Positions 1 through 11,094 of a stretch of 63,274 bases of DNA are shown here, one piece after another. The stretch is from Hypholoma sublateritium FD-334 SS-4 (taxonomy: Eukaryota > Basidiomycota > Agaricomycetes > Agaricales > Strophariaceae): positions 21,851-85,124 of the forward strand of contig KN817656.1 of NCBI GenBank assembly GCA_000827495.1, in the 5' to 3' direction. Every line of letters starts with the position of its first letter. Within the stretch, counting starts at the first letter, position 1. The position numbers were made by a program, and so were the translations under genes. The notes under the pieces are model-generated. The model saw nothing but the letters and a program-made list of their open reading frames with translations, did no database searches and had not been told where the DNA came from.

Positions 1-41
1 AGAAGTGCAGCAAACTTCGCTTTTTTGGGCCTGTGGCACAT

Positions 42-329
42 GCTGATCAAATACTGATGGTGGCATCATCCCCCTTCCCACCAGCACAGATAAGAGTCTA
101 TCTCTGTCAATTCATGGGGGATTTCCTTCAAATTTTTTAGATAGTGCAGTGGTAGTATATACCTATATGGTTTGAGTGTTTATACAGCAGATCAAGCAAG
201 TTGAATGGGTGAAAACTCCGAAGTGTACTATCTCCTCCTCCCCCTTTTGAATGATTAGGATGTTTCATGGTCAATNTTGATCGGACAGACATGCTAAGAC
301 ATGTGTTAGAAAGATATTTGTTAGGCCTA
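42..329. repeat. Left copy of a 288-bp inverted repeat
   Basis: This segment reappears in reverse complement at 33915-34202. The two arms have the same length with no indel that I can see, and differ essentially only at an N near 277. The partner stops directly at an assembly gap and abuts a hairpin. The start (TTCGCTTTTTT near 17) resembles, inverted, the satellite at 34318-35160, so this is probably a satellite-type unit. Confidence 0.9.
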
Positions 330-706
330 CACCGCCAAATGTACAGTATCTAGAGGTTACGTTTGAAAAATTCATAGGGTGAATATAACAATGCACGTGA
401 GTAGGGCCCAGAACCAGCTATATTTCAGCTGCAAAAATTGATGTCAGATTAGCTAGTCAGCATATGTAAGGACCTGAAAAGTGTGCAGTAAAAAGACTAT
501 TCTCAGTATTTTATCACACGCGCTTGTCAGGCTGCAAAAAAGCTATCAGCCAGATGAAAAAATAAATTATAACACAGCTGGTCAACAGGTGTTTTGAGCG
601 TAAACTTAGGGTGGCATGCGAAGCGTTTCCAAGATTTGATTGCACGCGCTTATCAGATTGGAAAAAGGCTGTATACTAGCTGTCAAATGAGATGTCGACT
701 TGATGT
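328..706 (+). repeat. Dispersed about 375-bp repeat, copy 1
   Basis: Direct repeat of 62529-62897, near-identical with small indels. Both copies begin CTACACCGCCAAATG and end near GATGTCGACTTGATG. The 5' boundary coincides within two bases with the boundary of the 42-329 inverted repeat, so it looks like a real element end. No coding potential was seen. A diverged third copy starts near 62906. Confidence 0.85.
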
Positions 707-2154
707 TATTCGACCCGTCTACCAGCTCCGTGAATTTGTCTAATCGGCATATTTTTACATATGATATCTACAAAACGTTAAGTCGATTCGACAGGTCTTA
801 TCTACCTGACTGCCAGCCAGTGGACCAACACCATTAAAGTTGAAATATTTATTTGTACGAGGCCGCGTTCCCTATCCACATCGAGCGCCGCCATCGGTGG
901 CGCGGATCCAGTTGTACACCGCCAGATTCAACACAATAGTGGAGTCCGCGCTTGATAATTTGATACATGCTCGCCGACGTAATGAAAAAATATTGTACAT
1001 TTATTAGCATACATAAACACGCATGTAGCTAATCGTCGTCGAACTCAGGGACACGGAGCGAAGCCCAAGGCTTGGCAAGACATTAACTTTTAGGAGGTTA
1101 GGCAGAGTTAGAAAGCGGTGGAATAATAGATGAAACGAAGCTTACGCAAGGGAGAGTAGTCGCCTGCGGCGAACCAGGAGATGCCGACCGCTGGACGCGA
1201 TCCTGACGTGGTAGCGAGTGGACTTCAAAGTATCGTAAGTTCGCTGAAACCGCAGATAGGAAGTCACTTACCAAGGTCAAGACTCCTCCGACTCGTACGT
1301 ACGTGAAGAAGATACCACGGACGACGCCAAGTTGCTGTTGGAAATGACCCGGCCACTGGGGGTCGGCGATAGAGACAAGAACGGGGGTTCCGATTCGGAC
1401 CCTGCAGTGAGACCGGGTTTGGAATGGGTTATTGGATAGTTAGGACTGGAAAGCACTTACATATTGATCTCAGACCTTGAAGAAATGGATATGATTCCAG
1501 AGGAGGAAGTGGTTGATATGGAGTGTGAAGGATATGGAGTGTGAAGTTGATGAGAGTTGGTGAAAAGAATTTGTATGAATTGTTAACAAATTTATACCTA
1601 ACAAAATTTCTCGCGCTGCCGCCAATGTCGATAACCTCCACACCTTACTCAACATCGCGGCAGGGCTCGAAAGGCTTTTGGGTCCACAGAGAGTAGGTAC
1701 GTCGACTCTTCGTTGTTCGTTTTGCATTTTACATGACCACCCACTATGCGCCCGTGTGCACCGTATGGGCCGCATGTGAGGATGTGCTGGTGCTCGAAAA
1801 AATCCACTCGGGCGCCTATGCCATCGACAACCTGCACGAGCTCGACGAAGCGATGGCCCGCTGTCTCGACATCGGCGGCGTCAAGCTGCGTCTGTTGGGA
1901 CCTCTGCCTGCTGTTTTTCGATATTCCTGACGTTGCTCTTGAAAGATGCCGCCATCAACGACGACCGACATACGCGTCTCACCGCTGCCGCGCCAGGTGA
2001 ACAGCCAGACCATGGTTCTCGACACCGCCCAAGGCTGCATTCATGACTGGCGTCCGTGGCCGGCTGTCTGCCCCCAACGGAGGTCAACGCGAAGGCCCGG
2101 CGACTTTGGGTTCTTTGGTCAGTATCTCTGTTTGCCTGCTTATTGACGTCGCTG
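707..2154. other. No supportable gene; AT-rich, then GC-rich from about 1640
   Basis: The first part is AT-rich and I see nothing in it. From about 1640 the composition becomes GC-rich and coding-like, with a short open stretch on the plus strand at 1733-1927. I cannot assign it to a family or link it confidently by splicing to the RRM fragment downstream. It may be a further piece of broken host gene. Confidence 0.5.
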
Positions 2155-2705
2155 ATGATCCCGGAGCCCGCGTCCGCCGTGCAAGCGCAGCAGCCTTCGA
2201 CGTCTGGGACACCCGACGCGGCAGCTAAGCCCGAAGAGGAGGTGAAGAGCCCCGGCGGCGATGCAGGGAGCACCGGTACACGCACACCGGAGACGGGCAC
2301 GCCGCCGCGGCACCCCTGGACGATCTTCATGCGCATGCCGCCCAACTTGCAGGTCACACAGGCGGAGTTCAGCGAGTTCTTTGTGCAGTCCAAGGAGGGG
2401 GTGAGTGCTTCATGCGCATATACGCGCGTTATTGACATTGTCCTGCAGATCACACATGTGAACCTTCCCCACTCTTTCGCGGGCAAGGGGCGCCTGGCAT
2501 ACGTCGAGTTCGGCGATGAGGGGGCGATGAAGGCCGGGCTGGAGGAGCACGCGAAGGTGTGTCATATTTTATTACGTGGTTTTTTTAAGCAATGACACGC
2601 GGGGGTCTACAGAAACTGAACGACATCACCCCCGACGTCAAGCAGGCGACGGACAGCGAGATGCGCGGCGAGAGCCCCCGCCACACGCGTCCGCCTTCAC
2701 GTTAG
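2155..2705 (+). pseudogene. RRM-domain (RNA-binding) protein, probably a fragment
   Basis: Three exons join in frame: 2155-2400, 2449-2556 and 2613-2705. The introns at 2401-2448 (GTGAGT...CTGCAG) and 2557-2612 have normal fungal length. The spliced product has a low-complexity Pro/Thr/Glu-rich leader, then an RRM-like fold with RNP2-like PWTIFMRMPP and RNP1-like KGRLAYVEFGDE, the hallmark of single-stranded RNA binding. The C-terminus (KLNDITPDVKQATDSEMRGE) ends abruptly where sequence antisense to a DBR1 fragment begins. Basidiomycete RRM proteins of this kind usually continue into an Arg/Gly-rich tail, which is missing. I read it as a 3'-truncated copy. The start at 2155 is the first ATG of the open stretch and is uncertain. 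A short intact gene cannot be excluded. Confidence 0.55.
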
Positions 2706-3039
2706 CGTCCACCCAGGCGCGTTCCTGCGCGACGGGCACGCGGACCTCCGCTTCTGCGGGGAACGCGGGCTGCTGCCGCGTCGTCGAGAGCCACAGGTGG
2801 AATGCGCGAGAGATCGCAAGCCACTCGTGGTCGAACGTGAGTAGCGGCGCATCGGTGGTGGATATGGGGGCGGCGATGTCGACAACCTCGAGGAACTCCC
2901 GCTGCGGAAAGCCCTTATCGATCGCGAGGAAGTGCGTCTCGTTCGCTACTGGCGGTAGCGCCAGCGGTGCTTCAACGGCGTCCTCCTCGAGCGTGATCTT
3001 GTCCAGATTTCGCACCGCCCCGGCTTTAAGGCTGGACAC
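2638..3039 (-). pseudogene. DBR1 (RNA lariat debranching enzyme) C-terminal fragment
   Basis: The minus-strand reading contains the signature of the DBR1 C-terminal domain: ETHFLAIDKGFPQREFLEVV, followed by LLTFDHEWLAISRAFHLWLS. In full-length DBR1 this region follows the metallophosphatase domain, which opens the 2'-5' bond of intron lariats in the nucleus. None of the catalytic N-terminal domain is present. The reading begins abruptly near 3039, where an ACCTGC-rich repeat starts, and its other end overlaps the antisense RRM fragment at 2638-2705. It is therefore a displaced gene fragment with no expected enzymatic function. The family assignment rests on remembered motifs and is fairly strong. 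Confidence 0.7.
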
Positions 3040-3195
3040 GAGTACCTTGGATCCGCAGGTACCTGCAGGTTGACTCGTGGGAATACCTGCCTAAAACCTG
3101 ACCTGCGGATCCGGATCACCTGTTCCCACGGATCCAGGTCGATCCAGGTATCAGTTTTTGTAAATTGAAATTTCACGAGTACTTGTACAGGTCAT
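3030..3195. repeat. Dispersed repeat rich in ACCTGCAGGT / GGATCC motifs, copy 1
   Basis: The segment is packed with GGTACCTGCAGGT, ACCTGCGGATCC and GATCCAGGT motifs in both orientations. A related segment lies at 9085-9305 and shares ACCTGCAGGT, ACCTGCGGATCC and CGTGGGAATA. Both sit next to fragments of host genes. No coding role is apparent. Confidence 0.6.
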
Positions 3196-3339
3196 GACCC
3201 ACATGCTTGAAAAATTATACTGTGTACCAAAGTCCACAGTGGCTACATGCATATAGTATAATTTTTTTTTATTGGATTACTGCATTTACAAAGTGCGTTA
3301 AATCTACGGCGTAACTATAATAAATGATGGCAAAAATAG

Positions 3340-4070
3340 ACTGCGAGTCCAGGCCTGAATTGGGCCGAGCAAGGCAAGGATAAGTCAGGTGCGTGGCCGA
3401 AAGTCAGGCGTGTAGGCGAAGGGTGAGGTGGGCGCAAGGGCGAGGGCGAGTCAGGGACGGGGGCGGAGCGCAGCGAGGGGCGAGGTGGGTGCGGGGCGAT
3501 GGGTGAGACGGGGCGAAGGCGAGGCAGGCGCGGAGGCGAGGGATGGGGCGGTCAGGGGAGGCGAGGCGGGTGTGGAGGCGAGATGAGAGGCGCAGGGGCG
3601 AGGCGGGCACTGAGGTGAGTGGCTAGGCGACGGCGAAACGGGCAGGGCGGCGTGGCTGCAAACTGAGCGCGGAGGCGTAAGGGCGAGACGGCCGCGAGGC
3701 AGGCGTAGAGGGGAGTGCAAGGAGATGGCAAGACGGGTGGCACGGCGCGACGGTGAACTAGGCATGGAGGCGCGGCGTGGTTGCGCAATGAAACCCCGGC
3801 GAATCAGACACGGAGGCGAGGAGCGGGGCGTGGCGACGGCGAGGGGGAGGGCAGGGCGTGCGGCGGGCGCGGGGGCAAGTGGCCAACCCCCGGTGAACTC
3901 GGCAGTGTGGAACAGCGGCGAACCGGGCGCGAACCGGGCGTGAGCCAGGTGTGGAGGCAAGGGGGGGGCAGTCCCGGCGAATAGGACGCAGAGGCGAGAT
4001 GGGTGCGGAGGCGAGTGGCGAGGCGACGGCGAGGCGGGCTTGGAGGCGACAACTGGCAAACCCAACGTAG
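3340..4070. repeat. Degenerate G-rich minisatellite
   Basis: About 700 bp of strongly strand-asymmetric sequence, purine-rich on the plus strand, built from imperfect copies of a 12-20 bp core resembling GGCGCGGAGGCGAGG. The long open frames here on both strands are artefacts of this composition (Arg/Gly/Ala-rich or Pro/Ser/Arg-rich) and are not genes. Confidence 0.7.
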
Positions 4071-4992
4071 CGGCGGGTGGCTTCAACAGATGTGTTTGAT
4101 ATCGTGTCTTGTTTGACATCAGCATGAGTGCGTGCGGTCGGCAGAAGCGGTGTGGCGGAAACACAGCGGCGAGGGGATGGTGGGGAGGCGGGCGGGGTCG
4201 ATAGATGCGTTGTGCGCTGAAGTTGGTGCCCGTGTTCACGTTGGCACTGTTGTCCCGCGTCACGGACGACGTCAGTACTGTGTACGCTGCGGAAGCGGAC
4301 GTGAATGGGATCCCAGGGGTGCAGAGATAGGTGGTGCAGCGCACCTGTTGGATCTACCGCTCTCGGGTCTTCCCTGTCTGCTATCCCCTTCGTTGTTGCT
4401 GCCAGTGTGTATCTTTCTAGGACGGCCGTCTAGTAGACATTTTAAGAGAGACTGCTAGTGATATGGGGTGAGTGATACGGGTGGTGGATGGGGTGCTCGT
4501 CACTGCGTGAACGCGTCAGCGCTTCAGCACCTGCATTCAACAAATAACAACAATCAAATATCTATCTAATCTTGCGGCGCTCTACTCGTCGCCAACTCTC
4601 ATGTGCGTCTCACCAAAAGTAGTTGGTTAGCTCCTCCCACTACGCCTGCAGTTTCTTATAGACTGATTGCATGACCACCAATTGTGGTATGGGATGTCTG
4701 TGCAACACATGGTACGAGCACTTATCTCAAACTTATCTTCATTTTTATGGCTTTCCTGATCGATAACCTCTGCAGATACATGCTTAGACGTCCATTTTCA
4801 ACAAAAACTACCGTATTTAATACAATAACTATGCATGTTCGTCATCCTAAACTGTGGAGCTCAGAGCTTGAGCTTGGTATCAGACCATCCAACTCGCATG
4901 GTACGTCAGCTTGCTGCGGACCTCCGTAGCTGATCTGTGCCAGATCTGAATCTTTCGGCCTCTGCTGGAAGTTTATAAAAGCCTGTGTAAGT
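4071..4992. other. Intergenic; 5' flank of the hAT transposase
   Basis: GC-rich to about 4450, then AT-rich up to the transposase start. I looked here and downstream of 8216 for terminal inverted repeats and an 8-bp target duplication expected of a hAT element and did not find a convincing pair. Confidence 0.4.
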
Positions 4993-7900
4993 ATGACAGA
5001 TTTCTGCAACATGTCTGAGCCATCGAAGCGTGCGCGAAAGCCTTCCAAGGCATGGTTACGCTCGAAGGGCCTACCGACGGACAGCGAGCAAGAGACCGAG
5101 TCTGAATCCGGCGAGTCAGACGATGATGATAGCGCTGCTCGCAGCAGTGTTTCTCGTCTCGACACCGCTTCGACTCTCTCTTTGCCTAATGTCATTGTCA
5201 CTGCCCCTGTTCCTGCTCTGCCCATTCCCGCGCTGTCTCGACAGAACTCTGCGTCGTCGATCTCTGCCACAACCCCGGCGGCTTCCAGTCAACCTTCCAC
5301 CAGGCCATCTACACCGAGCGCAACGCGAATTGAGACTGTCTTGACTGCCGATTTGTCACGTCGTGCTGCTTTCGAGAAGCGATACACCAACATGACTGAC
5401 GAGGAAATTCTTGGTACGTAACTGTATTCACATTCATTTGCGACGATATTAAAATTTTGATTTTGATTTCAGCGAAGCAGATGAAGTCTTGGAAGCCAGA
5501 GACGTACGTACACTTCAAGATGCCCCCGGAGATGGTACGTGATGCTGCTGGAAACATCCAATACATCTATCGTTGCAAAGCGTGCGTCTATCTCCTTTTA
5601 TATATGGTATTTCCCTGCCGTGCTTTCCCTGCCGTGCTAACTTTATATCTATTCGGAATATAGCCGCCCATCTGTGACTATTTCTCGTGCTCGACATGAT
5701 GACAGCACGAGTAATCTTCGCCGGCATGCGAAAGAATGCCCGGCGCAGGACTCCGCCGAAGCCCGAGCGATGTCCACTTTCACGAGTGGTTCGCAGTACA
5801 CCAAGGCCAAGCACCGCATGAAAATCGCCCTTTGGATCGCTCGCCGAAACCGGCCTTTTTCTATTGTTGAAGACCCGGAGCTTCTCGACATCTTTGCTGA
5901 TCTTAACATCCATTGCGACACTCCCAAGCGACGCACGGTTTCTCGGGACATGAAGGACATCTTCCACGTCAGCCAGGAGAATTTGGCATCGATGTTGCAG
6001 GTGCGTAAATTTTTGATTTCCTTTTTACGGCTGGATACTTATATATGCTCTCGTTTAAATATAGAAATATCCAGGAATGCTCCATATCTGCGCCGATGGC
6101 TGGACCTCTCCGCAGGTGATTGCGTTTGTTGGCATCACTGTACATTGGATGGAGAACGGATACATGATGTCTACGGTTCTTGACTTCGTCAAGTAAGTAG
6201 CACAGAATATATTCTGGAATCTGCCCTGACAAATTTTCAGAGCTACCAAGGCACACACAGGCGCATATCTTGCTGCACGAATTGTCGAATGTCTTCGGCA
6301 ATACGGCATACATGAGAAGGTATTATTTTTTATCTCCATCAGAGTATTATAGTTACTCATTTGTTTTCTTCAGGTACTTGGATTCACGGCTGACAACGCG
6401 TCAAACAACGATACTCTTGTGAAAGAGATGGCTGTCCTTTTACCTTTGTTCCGCGGTGCTCGAACGCGTGTGCGCTGTGTGGCCCATATTTTGAATTTAG
6501 TTGTTAAGGTAGCACTTATGATACATTCTTCTTAGTTTGTTTTTGAATCTCAATTCTATAGGCTATTCTCTCCCAATTCAGTCGCAATATCAGTGCCGAT
6601 GATGCTGACATTGACTTCGAAGGCATCCTTGACAGTTTAGAGTCTGATCGTGGCGTCGTCGGTGATGAAGAGCCCGAAATTCCTGATCCGGATGACGACG
6701 CCAGTGATGAACTAGCTCCCGATGTTGCTGCTAGTGACGCTGCTGCAGTCAGCAACATTATTGCGGAGGCTGAACTTAGTGACCGTCTACATGCGCTCAA
6801 TGCGACTGAACTTCGAATCGGGCTCCTTTCGATCACCAAGGTACATATTGATATTCTATGCTCAATACGCCATAATTTATTATTTGCCAGCTGCGAAATT
6901 TGGCCAACAAAATTGTCAACAGCCCGACACTGAAGGACGATCTTGCCGTATCATGCGGAGAAGCTTCTATTTCTGTGAAGCAGATGGTTCGCGATGTGTC
7001 CACACGCTGGAATAGTACCGCAGAGCTTATCCAGCGAGCGCTTGATTTGAAAGCCGCTTTGAATGCGCTGGTCATCAAAGCAGAGCATAACCGTCCACGA
7101 GGTGTACGCTTGCAGCGATTTCGGCTTTCGCAAGCAGAGTGGGAATTATTGGCTCAGCTCTCGCCGCTTCTCGAGGTAGGCTCACAGAATTTATCTGTCA
7201 GTTAATCTGACATTTATTCTCGGTCAGGTATTTTTATATGCTACAAAGAAGATATCGGAAAGCAACACACCGCTTATTCACCGAGTAATCCCCACAATCG
7301 ACAGCCTTACCACGGCATTGGACGAGTTTATAGATAACCCGGCACTCGGAGCGGCTGTTCGACATGCAGCACTTCGAGGGATGTTAATGCTCAATAAGTA
7401 TTATGGCCGCACAGACGAATCGATCGTTTATCGCATTGCAATGAGTACATTACTTCATATTTAGATGAACTGGCTCTGACACAATGACCCTTTTTGCAGT
7501 ACTCCATCCCCGACACAAACTGACCTATTTTAGACGTGCTGGGTGGCTTCAGGAATGGATTGAAGAAGCTGAGCGCCTGGTCCGTGACGAGTGGACAATG
7601 AAATACAAGCCTCTGGCCGCCACTGCAATATCCCAACGCACGGCCAGATCAGAGGCGTCATCTGATGTGAGTGCACAATAATATCATTTACCTGCTCTTT
7701 TCTGATATTATTTACCGCAATAACAGCGTTTCGCTGGAGCTAAGAAATATTTCAACAACATGGAAGACATCGCCGCGTCGAACACTGACGCATTGGACGA
7801 ATGGCTTGCTGATCCGGTCGTGAGCACTAATCTAGATCCCATTGCATACTGGACTGGTATGCAAGCGGCGGGGCATCCACTATCAAGTATGGCTCTTGAT

Positions 7901-8216
7901 TTTCTCTCCATTCCCGGTACGTTGGTGCAGCATTTTTTTCGGCCTGGATTGTGTCTGACTAATTTTATATTATTTAGCCAGTTCAACCGACGTTGAGCGA
8001 TCCTTTTCTAAGGGCGGGCTGACTGTTAGCCGTTTCCGTCACTCCCTATCTGATGAATCCACGCGCTACCTGTCTGTGGTGGGCATGTGGCACAAGATTC
8101 CGGGAATCATACCCCGTGACAGTGTCATTGCTCTCTTCAACGAGAAGAGTAAACGAGGTGCTAACAAGAAGGCAAAGACAGCTGTTGATGACTCAGATGT
8201 AATTACTTTGGATTAG
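4993..8216 (+). CDS. hAT-superfamily DNA transposase, 12 exons
   Basis: Exons 4993-5413, 5473-5581, 5664-6000, 6065-6192, 6241-6319, 6374-6508, 6562-6840, 6891-7175, 7228-7444, 7500-7666, 7727-7916 and 7978-8216 sum to 2586 nt, or 861 residues with no internal stop. The protein has an acidic/Ser-rich N-terminus and a degenerate BED-like zinc region (YRCKA ... LRRHAKEC). An RNase H-like core follows, with first Asp in HICADGWTSPQ, second in FTADNASNND, then CVAHILNLVVK. It ends with the hAT dimerisation block (STDVERSFSKGGLTVSRFRH). hAT transposases cut and paste elements with short inverted ends and 8-bp target duplications. The reading frame looks intact, so the gene could be active or recently so. 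An alternative start is the ATG at 5011. Terminal repeats were not identified. Confidence 0.85.
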
Positions 8217-9084
8217 ATATTCGCGTGCTACAGTAACATGTTCATTCAAATCTGTTTGCCCTTGCCAAGGCGGCGCGCCCCCGACGCATATTTTTGGCTG
8301 AGCGCTTCTTTGACGAGATGTTCACGTGACAATTGTTGACATCGCTTACGCGTCGCTGCGCTCGTCTTTCAACTTGAACTTGTCTCCGCTCTCTCATCCT
8401 GCCCACCTCGCACCTGCAAGCCTCCATCAAGATCGAACAACAAGTGCCCCAACATCAGCACCCAATCCAACAAAACAACAGCAGCAGCACGTACGAGCCC
8501 GTCGCCCTGTTCGGGCGTCTGAGTCCTGACGGCCTGTACGCGGCGCCGCTGAAACACATCTGCGCCTGCTCAACCCGCCGCAGCGCCTGTGCGAGCTGAT
8601 GTGCTCGTGCAGTGTATGTTCGATATCTCTTTCAACGCAGACCGGTCACTAATGTCCTAGCCCCCCCTCCTACTCCGCCCGGTGCTATCGCCCATGGTTC
8701 ATCGACTGGTCACTGCTCTGCAACTCACTGACTCCCAACGACAATCGCGCATATGTACACCCCCCTCTCTTGTTCACCCGCCTTTCCCATGTCCCCAGCT
8801 CCGCTTCCAGCCCGTCTCTGGCTCCTGCACGAACATCGTTGCTTGTGTATGCGCAGCTCGTCCTTATTCCGCTCCCTGCCACCCAACAGCACCCGCGCCG
8901 CCTGCAATCGATTGTTGGCTTCCGTGCAGCGTGGGCCTTGTTGCCGAGGTCGATGAGGATGGGAATGCGTGGGCGGAAGTTGGGGTGCTGCGCAGCCGCC
9001 GTCGCCGTCGCCGCCTCATTGCTTGTTGCACGTCATACTTGCTCAGGATGTGTAGTAAATAGAATTTATATAAATTATCTTATC
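8217..9084. other. No supportable gene
   Basis: Short coding-like patches occur around 8340-8600, with Gln/Ser-rich plus-strand sequence, but no domain is recognisable and stops interrupt each frame. This may be further host-gene debris. Confidence 0.4.
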
Positions 9085-9305
9085 TACATGTTTTTCGGAT
9101 CTACCTGCGAGTATACCTGCAGGTACTCGTTCAGACCTGCCATGGTGCAAGTACCCGCTGACCTGGCATTACCTGCAGGTTTTTACCTGCGGATCCCGGT
9201 CACCCGTGGGAATATACCCGTACGGAGTCCAGGTGTGAGATTTTGCGCCGCCGTGACCCGCGGGTACGGATCCCGGAGATCCGCGAGTATACTCGTGTCC
9301 TGCCT
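9085..9305. repeat. Dispersed ACCTGCAGGT / GGATCC-rich repeat, copy 2
   Basis: Related to 3030-3195. It contains ACCTGCAGGT twice, ACCTGCGGATCCCGG, ACCCGCGGGTA and TGGGAATATACCCG. Like copy 1 it borders broken host-gene sequence, here upstream of the truncated MOB gene. Confidence 0.6.
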
Positions 9306-9677
9306 TACCCGGCTTGCACGGGCGCGTCGGCGGGTGTAGTGCGCAGACCTCCCATATCCGCGGTACCACTCTGCTGATCGCTGTGCGCAGTGCGCCCAAT
9401 GCACTTTCGCTCGCGATCATCCGTGCTGAGCGGCAGCGTGTTGGCCATGGACAGTCGGTGTGCGGGGTCGGTCGCAGGACGTGATAGCGTCGCTCGCGTC
9501 TCTGCTCCTCGTGGCTGCACTGCGAGGCTATGAACACTCCGACGGTCGAGCAGTCAGTGCACAGTTAGCGGAGGAGAGGCATTATGGCGTACCGGGAAGG
9601 GAACGTGCGCGGTGAATTTAGCAGGGCAGTCGCGCTGTCAACGGTGTACAGTATGGATTAGTTTGTTTTCGCCGCAG

Positions 9678-11094
9678 AAGGCGAAGAGGCGCGAGCGCAG
9701 TCTCCAAATTCCACAGACCTCGCGCCGTCACTTTGCGTCGCTCGCACGGCGCCTCGGACGCATCTTTGCGCATGCATACTTCCATCACCGCGAGGCGTTG
9801 GAGCAGGCTGAGGCCGAGTCGTCGCTCTATGCCCGCTTCCTCGCGCTCGCCACGCGTTTCGACCTCGTCCCCGCCGAGTTCCTTGTCATCCCCACGGACG
9901 GTGCCGACGAGGAGGCCGCGCGGACTCGCGCATTACCCGCCGCAGCTGCGCGCAGAGGACCACCGCTTGCTAGCGTTGCATCAGCAGCAGGCTGCGCGCA
10001 CGCAGGGTTCGCCTCCGCTCACTGATGTGGGCGCGAGCGGTAGCGGTAGAAGCGGAAATGGCGGCGGCGGCGAGACGGAGGTACGCGTGACGCGCACGCG
10101 CACAGGCACCATGGTGCTCAGCGACGCGGAGGCGAGTGCGGTGGCGGAGGAGCTTGCGGCACGACGCGCAGAGCCCGAGTATGAATACGCGCCTGCGACG
10201 CCCGCCACGGCGCGCCCGCAGGCGGAAGAGGCGTACACGCCCAAGGAGGAAGAGCTGGCGGAGTTCGAGATTGTGCTGAGTCCTGAGGAGCCCACTGGGG
10301 CAGCGGCGGAGGTCCCTGCGGAAGAGCACCCACCTTCCGACGCTGTCCCTGTCCATGCAGTGGAAGCGCCTGCTGCTAAGCGCGCGCCAAATCCCAGCCC
10401 GCTTCCTGCAGTAGAGGCGACTGTGGCGGAGGCGGAAAAAGAACCGGAACCCACTGTACCGGCAGCCGTAGAACCACCAGCCACAGAAGAGGTTGCCGTC
10501 TCCGTCCCCGAGGCAGAGGCGGAGCCGGCGCCCATGGTAGTCCCAGAGCCGGTTTCTGAGGCATCACCCACGCCCGCAGAGACGACACAGACGCAAGAGC
10601 CAGAGCCAGAAACCGTGTCCGACGCCGCGCCCTCCCAACCTGTACCCGAACCCGAAGCAGAAATAGCAGCTTCCCCGCCTGGGCCTATCGAAATCGAAAT
10701 CGAACCCCCGGCTGCAGAGCCTGCCGCCGCGCCCGAAGAGGACGTGCTCACTGCAGAGGAGGCGATCGCAGAGGTGCCTCCCGTCGAGCCCGAAAGCGCG
10801 CCCGTTGCTGTTGAAAACGCCCCCGTGGACGAAGCGCAGGCGACTGTAGAGGACGACGCCGCGCAGGCCGCGGAACCCGAAATTATCCCAGCCCCCATTT
10901 CTGTGGCTGAGAATGCCACCGCCGCCGCCGACATCAAGGTGGCTGCTATGACAGCGCCCACTGCGCCGGAGAAAACGTCTGCGGCAGCAGTTGTGACCGA
11001 AAATGAGGCGGAGGAACATGCAGGCACTCCAGCCGCTGCGCTAGATGTGCTGGAGGAGCCGCGCGCGGATACGCCGCCACCTGCGGCGTCATAG
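9678..11094 (+). pseudogene. MOB-family kinase activator, 5'-truncated and frameshifted, with a long acidic tail
   Basis: The start carries the C-terminal half of a Mob1/phocein fold: QIPQTSRRHFASLARRLG, then RIFAHAYFHHREALEQAEAE, then LALATRFDLVPAEFLVIP. MOB proteins bind and activate NDR/LATS-type kinases or join the striatin complex. The N-terminal Mob half is missing, since no matching exon lies between 9085 and 9670. The segment begins at a plausible acceptor (CGCCGCAG at 9677). Around 9900-9945 the reading must shift by one base to enter the long downstream frame. No GT-AG intron that I tested restores it, so I call a frameshift. The downstream tail runs to 11094 and is Ala/Glu/Pro-rich low complexity. 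A conserved-looking patch, TRTGTMVLSDAEASAVAEEL, lies near 10095-10150. It is likely a dead gene. Confidence 0.65.

Noticed and set aside
3451..4344. Long Pro/Ser/Arg-rich minus-strand frame and several Gly/Arg-rich plus-strand frames
   Set aside because: Products of the G-rich minisatellite on the opposite strand; no domain and no codon signal.
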